Below are positions 1-5,163 of a stretch of 5,163 bases of DNA, piece after piece. Below the pieces are notes generated by a model. It ran no database searches and was not told where the DNA came from. It worked only from the letters and a program-made list of their open reading frames with translations. The position numbers were made by a program, and so were the translations under genes. The stretch's first letter is position 1, and each line of letters begins with the position of its first letter. Origin of the DNA: Pseudomonadota bacterium (lineage in GTDB: Bacteria > Pseudomonadota > Alphaproteobacteria > Acetobacterales > Acetobacteraceae); assembly GCA_021841985.1 (NCBI GenBank), contig JAKCCP010000246.1:1-5163 (forward strand), in the 5' to 3' direction.

Positions 1-45
1 CATAGTCAGACAGTGTGGCGCTTTTTCGCGTCCACGTGAAGCGAC

Positions 46-75
46 TTGCCGTTGCAAGGTGGGCGGGGCTATTTC
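46..75 (+). promoter_or_regulatory. Possible weak sigma70-type promoter ahead of the hydratase gene
   Basis: TTGCCG at 46-51 and TATTTC at 70-75 are separated by 18 bases, which is acceptable spacing for a housekeeping promoter. The -35 half matches the consensus TTGACA moderately and the -10 half only loosely. Transcription would start about 25 bases before the hydratase start codon. A CACGTG palindrome at 33-38 lies just upstream and could be an operator half, but nothing else supports that. If the hydratase belongs to an operon that begins upstream of the window, this promoter may not exist. Confidence 0.2.
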
Positions 76-90
76 TCCCCAAGCGAAATC

Positions 91-99
91 GGAAGGGGG
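91..99 (+). promoter_or_regulatory. Ribosome binding site deciding the hydratase start
   Basis: The purine stretch GGAAGGGGG ends 8 bases before ATG 108. It favours that start over the in-frame GTG at 15, which has no comparable site in the 14 bases visible before it and would add a basic 31-residue extension not expected in crotonases. Confidence 0.7.
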
Positions 100-107
100 A
101 TACGACC

Positions 108-929
108 ATGGCGCCGCCCGTGCTTTTGGCCCCCGTGCTTTCGGCCCCCGTGCTTTTGGCGATCGATCCGCGCGGCATCGCGACGGTGACGCTGAACCGT
201 CCCGAGCGCGGCAATGCCTATGACGAGGATCTGCTCGCCGCCCTGATCGAGGGGCTCGCGGCGCTCGCCGCGCGCCCTGATCTCCGCGCGGTGGTGATCC
301 GCGGCGCCGGGAAGCATTTCCAGGCCGGCGCCGATATCGACTGGCTGGCCCGCGCCAGCGCCTACCCGCCCGAGCCGGCCTTCGCCGCCTCGATGGCGAC
401 GACGCGGGCGATGCAGATGCTGAACGAATTCCCCCACCCGACGCTGGCGGTCGTGCATGGCGCCTGTTTCGGCGGCGGCTGCGGACTCGTCTGCTGCGCC
501 GATGTCGCCTTGGCGACGCCGGCTTCGGTGTTTGGCTTGACCGAGGTCAGGGTCGGCGTCGCGCCGAGCCCGATCTCGACCCATATGGTCCACGCGATCG
601 GCCTCCGCCACACCCGCCGCTATGCCCTGACCGGGGAGCGTTTCGACGCCGAAGAGGCGCTCAGGATCGGTCTCGTCCACGAAATCGTCGCGGAAACGGC
701 GCTGGAGGCGCGCATCGAGGCGATTCTCGAGGCCATTCTGCTCGGCGCGCCGGGGGCGATCACGGCGACCAAACGCTCTTTTCTCGGCGCCAATGGCCTC
801 ACCCTGGACGCGCGGGCGATGGCGCTCCTCGCCCATGAAAGCTGGATGCAGCGCAATTCCGCCGAGGGGCGCGAGGGCACGGCGGCGTTCCGTGAGCGCC
901 GCAAACCGGCCTGGTATCCCGGCGCATGA
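108..929 (+). CDS. Enoyl-CoA hydratase/isomerase family protein, 3-methylglutaconyl-CoA hydratase-like
   Basis: This 273-residue protein is a full-length single-domain crotonase, a cytoplasmic family that adds water to 2-enoyl-CoA thioesters. The visible family landmarks are [11 protein letters not shown] (29-39) in the first strand, [12 protein letters not shown] (66-77) forming the CoA/adenine pocket and first oxyanion-hole region, [11 protein letters not shown] (117-127) forming the second oxyanion-hole region, and [16 protein letters not shown] (142-157). Of the two catalytic glutamates of rat mitochondrial hydratase (Glu144 and Glu164), the first is replaced by Gly126 and the second corresponds to Glu146. 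The pattern GGGxGL, then TEVRxGxxPxxIS, then [10 protein letters not shown] (170-179) resembles bacterial LiuC/AtuE-type hydratases of leucine and acyclic-terpene breakdown, from memory of the family. The exact substrate is therefore an inference. Residues 4-18 are three copies of a PVL(L/S)A repeat placed before the domain. The stop codon overlaps the next start (ATGA), so the Rid gene is probably translationally coupled. An isomerase or a general short-chain hydratase is the main alternative. Confidence 0.88.
   Translation: MAPPVLLAPVLSAPVLLAIDPRGIATVTLNRPERGNAYDEDLLAALIEGLAALAARPDLRAVVIRGAGKHFQAGADIDWLARASAYPPEPAFAASMATTRAMQMLNEFPHPTLAVVHGACFGGGCGLVCCADVALATPASVFGLTEVRVGVAPSPISTHMVHAIGLRHTRRYALTGERFDAEEALRIGLVHEIVAETALEARIEAILEAILLGAPGAITATKRSFLGANGLTLDARAMALLAHESWMQRNSAEGREGTAAFRERRKPAWYPGA
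117..161 (+). repeat. Three tandem 15-base units inside the hydratase N-terminus
   Basis: The unit CCCGTGCTTTTGGCC occurs at 117-131, 132-146 and 147-161. The second copy differs by T to C at its tenth base and the third only in its last base. Because 15 is a multiple of three, the frame is kept, and the units encode [10 protein letters not shown] and PVLLA (residues 4-18), just before the first strand of the crotonase domain. Near-identity at DNA level points to recent slippage duplication rather than selected protein repetition. Confidence 0.9.
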
Positions 930-1324
930 GGCGCTGGATCAGCCAGGGAAGCCCGTTCGAGGCGGAATTCGCCTACGCCCGCGCCGTCGTCGATGGCGCG
1001 TGGATCCATGTGTCCGGCACCACCGGCTTCGATTACGAAACGATGACCCTGCCCGAGGATGTCATCGGCCAGTGCCGGCAGGCTTTGGCCAATATCGCCG
1101 CCGCCCTGGCGCAAGCCGGCGCCAGTTGCGACGACGTCGTGCGGGTGCGTTATTACCTTCTCGATGCCGGCGAGTTTTCCGCCCTGGCGCCGCTTTTGCG
1201 CGCGCATTTCGGCGCCGCCCGCCCGGCCGCGACCATGCTCGTCGTCGCCGGCCTCATCGATCCGCGTCTCCGCATCGAGATCGAGGTCACCGCCCATCGC
1301 CCGGAAGCCTTCGCGGCCTCTTAA
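926..1324 (+). CDS. Rid family (YjgF/YER057c/UK114) protein lacking the deaminase arginine
   Basis: The 132-residue product has the usual length and layout of the trimeric cytoplasmic Rid fold: an N-terminal strand region with [13 protein letters not shown] (22-34), a helix [19 protein letters not shown] (49-67), the [11 protein letters not shown] strand (70-80), and the C-terminal IEIEVTAHR strand (117-125). Active RidA enzymes hydrolyse 2-aminoacrylate and other imines using an arginine (Arg105 in the enterobacterial protein) just before the LPxxxxIEIE segment. Here the corresponding stretch is [16 protein letters not shown], with Gly109 in place of the arginine. This places it among Rid subgroups without demonstrated imine deaminase activity, so its reaction is unknown. 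The start ATG overlaps the hydratase stop by four bases and has no strong ribosome binding site of its own, which suggests coupled translation and a shared pathway. The family assignment is firm; the function is not. Confidence 0.9.
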   Translation: MRRWISQGSPFEAEFAYARAVVDGAWIHVSGTTGFDYETMTLPEDVIGQCRQALANIAAALAQAGASCDDVVRVRYYLLDAGEFSALAPLLRAHFGAARPAATMLVVAGLIDPRLRIEIEVTAHRPEAFAAS

Positions 1325-1350
1325 CATCGCCCCGCGAGACGTGCAGAATT

Positions 1351-1375
1351 GCCCGGAAGGGTCCGGTCTCCGGGC
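1351..1375 (+). promoter_or_regulatory. Inverted repeat with two competing hairpins before acs
   Basis: GCCCGGA at 1351-1357 is exactly complementary to TCCGGGC at 1369-1375, giving a 7-base-pair, GC-rich stem with an 11-base loop. Part of the left arm, CCGGA at 1353-1357, can instead pair with TCCGG at 1362-1366 around a 4-base loop. The two structures exclude each other. No T-run follows, so it is not a standard intrinsic terminator. It ends 6 bases before the acs ribosome binding site. It could be a processing or stabilising hairpin, a protein-binding site, or chance in GC-rich DNA. Confidence 0.35.
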
Positions 1376-1381
1376 CAGGAC

Positions 1382-1386
1382 GGGAG
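1382..1386 (+). promoter_or_regulatory. Ribosome binding site of acs
   Basis: GGGAG is followed by a 9-base spacer to ATG 1396. The frame is open far upstream, but that part overlaps the hydratase and Rid genes and shows no family resemblance. This site therefore fixes the true acs start. Confidence 0.75.
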
Positions 1387-1395
1387 AAACACGCT

Positions 1396-3324
<1,929 letters not shown>

Positions 3325-3328
3325 GCAG

Positions 3329-3808
3329 GTGGAAAGACTATTCGGCAAGGTCTCCGGGCGGCGTCTCGCGCTGCTGGGGGCGGTTTGGCTGCTCGGCGGG
3401 CAATCCCCGGCGCCGCCGCCCCCCGCCGCGCCGCCAGCGCCGGCCGCCGCCATCCATCACCTCGCGCCCGGCGAGGCGGCCGGGGTGCTCGGCGCCAAGG
3501 TGGTCGGCACCAAGGGGGAAGAACTCGGCCGGATCATCGATGTCATCGTCGATCAGGCCGGGCATCCGCGCGCCGCGGTGATCGATTTCGGCGGTTTCAT
3601 GGGGATCGGCAACCGCAAGATCGCCGTCGATTGGAAAAGCCTGCATTTTTCGACCGGCCAGCCCGACAGCGCGGTGATCTGTGACCTGACGCCGGACCAG
3701 ATCAAGGCGACGCCGGAATACCACGAAGCCCCGGGCACGCCGGCGGCGGTCGCGGCGCCGAACCATACGCCCCAAGCCGTTCCCGCCGCCAAACCGCCGC
3801 CCTCGTGA
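3329..3808 (+). CDS. Exported or membrane-anchored PRC-barrel domain protein
   Basis: With the GTG start the product has 159 residues. A basic N-terminus (MERLFGKVSGRR) and hydrophobic core LALLGAVWLLGG (13-24) look like a Sec signal peptide or a single anchor. There is no lipobox cysteine. The best cleavage point, after SPA (26-28), would leave proline at +1, which is unfavourable, so anchoring is possible. A proline/alanine-rich linker (27-41) leads to a PRC-barrel-like domain (about 45-125), with the typical turn GTKGEELGRIIDVIVDQAGH (60-79), the strand AAVIDFGGFMGIGNRKIAVDW (82-102) and a final DLTPDQIKATPEY segment (119-131). A disordered proline/alanine tail (134-159) ends the protein. 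PRC-barrel domains occur in RNA processing (RimM), photosynthetic reaction centre H subunits and many small envelope proteins of unknown role; this one belongs with the last group. It sits 4 bases after acs and its stop overlaps the transporter start, so it is probably part of the same transcript. Its function is unknown. Confidence 0.82.
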   Translation: MERLFGKVSGRRLALLGAVWLLGGQSPAPPPPAAPPAPAAAIHHLAPGEAAGVLGAKVVGTKGEELGRIIDVIVDQAGHPRAAVIDFGGFMGIGNRKIAVDWKSLHFSTGQPDSAVICDLTPDQIKATPEYHEAPGTPAAVAAPNHTPQAVPAAKPPPS

Positions 3809-5088
3809 CCCCACGGGAGATGGCATCGGCGCGCCAGTTTCCCGCCCATGGCGCCGCGGCGCGCGGGCGTGCCCTCGATCTGATCAACTTTCTGCAAGCC
3901 GCGGTGCAATCGGGCTTCGGGCCGTTCATTTCGGTCTATCTCACCGCCGCGCATTGGACACAGAAGGATATCGGCTTCGCGCTCTCGGTCGGCACCATCG
4001 CGCTGATGGTGAGCCAGGTACCGGCCGGGGCGATGATCGATGCCATGCGCAGCCGCCGCTTCGCGCTGGCGCTGGCGACCGTCGGGCTGCTGCTCGGGGC
4101 GCTGATGATGGCGCTGGCGCCGACGCTGCCGGTGGTTCTGGTCTCGCAGATTCTGCACAGCTTCGCGACCAGCATGAGCGTGCCGGCGATCGCCGCCTTG
4201 AGCCTCGCCGTCGTCGGGCGGCGCGAGATCGGCGAGCGCATGGGCCGCAACGCGCGTTGGGGCTCGATCGGCAATGCCCTGGCGGCGGCGGCGATGGGCT
4301 GGATCGGCTATTCCCTCTCCTATCGCGCGGTGTTCGTGCTCGCGGCCATGCTCGCGCTGCCGGCGGTCGCGGCGCTCGGTCTATTGCCGCCCGCGACGCC
4401 GCGCCACGAGCATCACGCCCACCGCGCCCGGCGTTTGCCGCTCGGCGCGCTGTTCCGCCATCGTGGCCTGGTCGTCTATGCCGCGTGTGCCCTCTTTTTC
4501 CAGCTCGCCAATGCCGCCATGCTGCCGCTCGTCGCCGCCGAGATGACCGAGCGCGACGGCACAAGGGCGTCCCTGATCATCGCGATCGCCATCGTCGTGC
4601 CGCAGATCGTCGTCGCGCTGTTTTCACCGCTGATCGGGCGGCTCGCCGGGGTCACCGGGCGGCGGATCCTGCTCGTCGCCGGATTTGTCGCGCTCCCGCT
4701 TCGTGCGCTGGCTTTCGCCGCGACCTCGGTGCCGGAGCTGGTTCTGCCGCTTCAGGTGCTCGATGGCGTGGCCGGCGCGGTCTTCGGCGTGCTGACGCCG
4801 ATCATCGCCGCCGATATCAGCGGCGATTCCGGGCGGTTCAACCTCGCGATGGGGATCATCGGCCTCGCCGGCGGGGTCGGGGCCGCGATCAGCACCGCGA
4901 TGGCCGGGGAGATGGCCGACCAATGGGGCACGGCTTACGCGTTTTTCGGCCTCGCCGCCGCCGGCGCCGGCGCTGCCCTGATCGCGGCACTCGCCATGCC
5001 CGAGACCTCGTCCCCGGGGGCGCCCCCGGGGTCGCCCCCGGGGTCGCCACGGAAAAACGCCGGCGGCGCCAAAATCCGCCACGCCTGA
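3805..5088 (+). CDS. Major facilitator superfamily transporter, substrate unknown
   Basis: The 427-residue product is an inner-membrane secondary transporter of the 12-helix type. Hydrophobic segments cover roughly 26-47, 56-78, 86-106, 109-137, 151-170, 173-195, 220-243, 255-276, 287-306, 309-335, 345-368 and 375-398. GAMIDAMRSRR (75-85), between the second and third segments, is the family's motif A (GxxxD with following basic residues). The halves are joined by a basic, histidine-rich cytoplasmic loop, RHEHHAHRARR (200-210). The C-terminus carries a proline/glycine/serine repeat tail. The start is taken as GTG 3805, overlapping the PRC-barrel stop as GTGA. An in-frame ATG at 3820 (residue 6) is an alternative, but the GGGAG before it directly abuts the codon, too close to serve it. 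Coupling to the previous gene and closeness to acs could mean organic-acid transport, but the sequence shows no substrate signature, and drug or metabolite efflux is equally possible. Confidence 0.88.
   Translation: MTPREMASARQFPAHGAAARGRALDLINFLQAAVQSGFGPFISVYLTAAHWTQKDIGFALSVGTIALMVSQVPAGAMIDAMRSRRFALALATVGLLLGALMMALAPTLPVVLVSQILHSFATSMSVPAIAALSLAVVGRREIGERMGRNARWGSIGNALAAAAMGWIGYSLSYRAVFVLAAMLALPAVAALGLLPPATPRHEHHAHRARRLPLGALFRHRGLVVYAACALFFQLANAAMLPLVAAEMTERDGTRASLIIAIAIVVPQIVVALFSPLIGRLAGVTGRRILLVAGFVALPLRALAFAATSVPELVLPLQVLDGVAGAVFGVLTPIIAADISGDSGRFNLAMGIIGLAGGVGAAISTAMAGEMADQWGTAYAFFGLAAAGAGAALIAALAMPETSSPGAPPGSPPGSPRKNAGGAKIRHA
5011..5048 (+). repeat. Three 12-base units encoding a (PG[A/S]P) tail on the transporter
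   Basis: Units start at 5011, 5023 and 5035. The last two are the identical CCCCCGGGGTCG, and the first differs at two positions. Translated, they give SPGAPPGSPPGSP (residues 403-415) immediately after the last membrane helix. The frame is preserved because 12 is divisible by three. Each unit contains the self-complementary CCCCGGGG core, so the array can fold into small GC hairpins. Confidence 0.85.
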
Positions 5089-5108
5089 GCGGCGGCGATG
5101 GCCCCCTT

Positions 5109-5157
5109 GGGCTTTCCCCTTCGGGCTTTCCCTCTGGGCTTTCCCTCTGGGCTTTCC
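5109..5157 (+). repeat. Imperfect 13-14 base tandem repeats downstream of the transporter
   Basis: The core GGGCTTTCC begins at 5109, 5123, 5136 and 5149, giving periods of 14, 13 and 13 bases; the unit is GGGCTTTCCCTCT. The array lies 20 bases past the transporter stop and reaches nearly to the window edge, so it may continue. Each core GGGCTTTCCC can form a 3-base-pair mini-hairpin with a CTTT loop. There is no long T-run and no strong extended stem, so a normal intrinsic terminator is not evident. A short open frame starts at ATG 5098 and runs through the array to the window end, but a 13-base period is not frame-preserving, which argues against coding. Confidence 0.8.
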
Positions 5158-5163
5158 AGCCGG

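Noticed and set aside
65..80. GGGG/CCCC hairpin in the leader of the hydratase gene
   Set aside because: The stem has only four pairs with an 8-base loop, which is expected by chance in this composition.
15..107. Upstream GTG start giving a 304-residue hydratase
   Set aside because: The 31 extra residues are basic and unlike crotonase N-termini, and the strong ribosome binding site at 91-99 serves ATG 108.
69..836. 255-codon minus-strand open frame opposite the hydratase
   Set aside because: Its translation is arginine-rich low-complexity sequence typical of antisense frames in GC-rich DNA, and the opposite strand has a complete enzyme.
1338..1353. Possible sigma54 promoter before acs
   Set aside because: A TTGC at 1349-1352 resembles the -12 element, but the bases 12 upstream (AC at 1339-1340) are not the required GG.
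793..1395. N-terminal extension of the acs frame reaching back into the hydratase gene
   Set aside because: The extra 201 codons overlap two well-supported genes, give an arginine/proline-rich translation without family resemblance, and are made unnecessary by the ATG at 1396 with its GGGAG site.
5098..5163. Start of a sixth gene at ATG 5098
   Set aside because: Only 22 codons are visible, they translate the 13-base array in shifting frames, and the upstream GGCGG is not a convincing ribosome binding site at that spacing.

Overview
The window is a compact, very GC-rich bacterial segment with five consecutive genes, all on the + strand. Codons strongly favour G or C in third position. The protein sequences and the tight packing suggest an alphaproteobacterium, perhaps Rhodospirillales/Acetobacteraceae; that placement is an inference from general resemblance only. 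No RNA gene, insertion sequence, phage gene or CRISPR array was seen, and no gene-free stretch exceeds about 110 bases.

Layout. Positions 1-107 are a leader with a possible weak promoter and a good ribosome binding site. An enoyl-CoA hydratase/isomerase (crotonase) family gene (108-929) resembles the bacterial 3-methylglutaconyl-CoA hydratase type. It overlaps by four bases a small Rid-family gene (926-1324) that lacks the arginine needed for deaminase activity. A 71-base gap follows, holding an inverted repeat with two competing pairings. Then come acetate-CoA ligase acs (1396-3324), a small exported PRC-barrel protein starting at GTG (3329-3808), and a major facilitator superfamily transporter (3805-5088), the last overlapping its neighbour by four bases (GTGA). 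The window ends in a short array of imperfect 13-base tandem repeats.

How the genes may work together. The first pair looks translationally coupled and would act in acyl-CoA breakdown, possibly of leucine or isoprenoid-type acids, with the Rid protein in an unknown accessory role. Acs activates acetate to acetyl-CoA. The PRC-barrel and transporter genes follow it so tightly that co-transcription is likely. A transporter behind acs invites the guess that it moves a small organic acid, but nothing in the sequence identifies the substrate. The 71-base gap could hold a second promoter or a transcript-processing point.

Most of the window is ordinary metabolic chromosome, and I do not see a convincing new biological system. 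The points worth a second look are the altered catalytic positions in the hydratase and the Rid protein, the competing hairpins before acs, the acs/PRC-barrel/transporter arrangement, and three separate short-period tandem repeats (15, 12 and 13 bases) within 5 kb.
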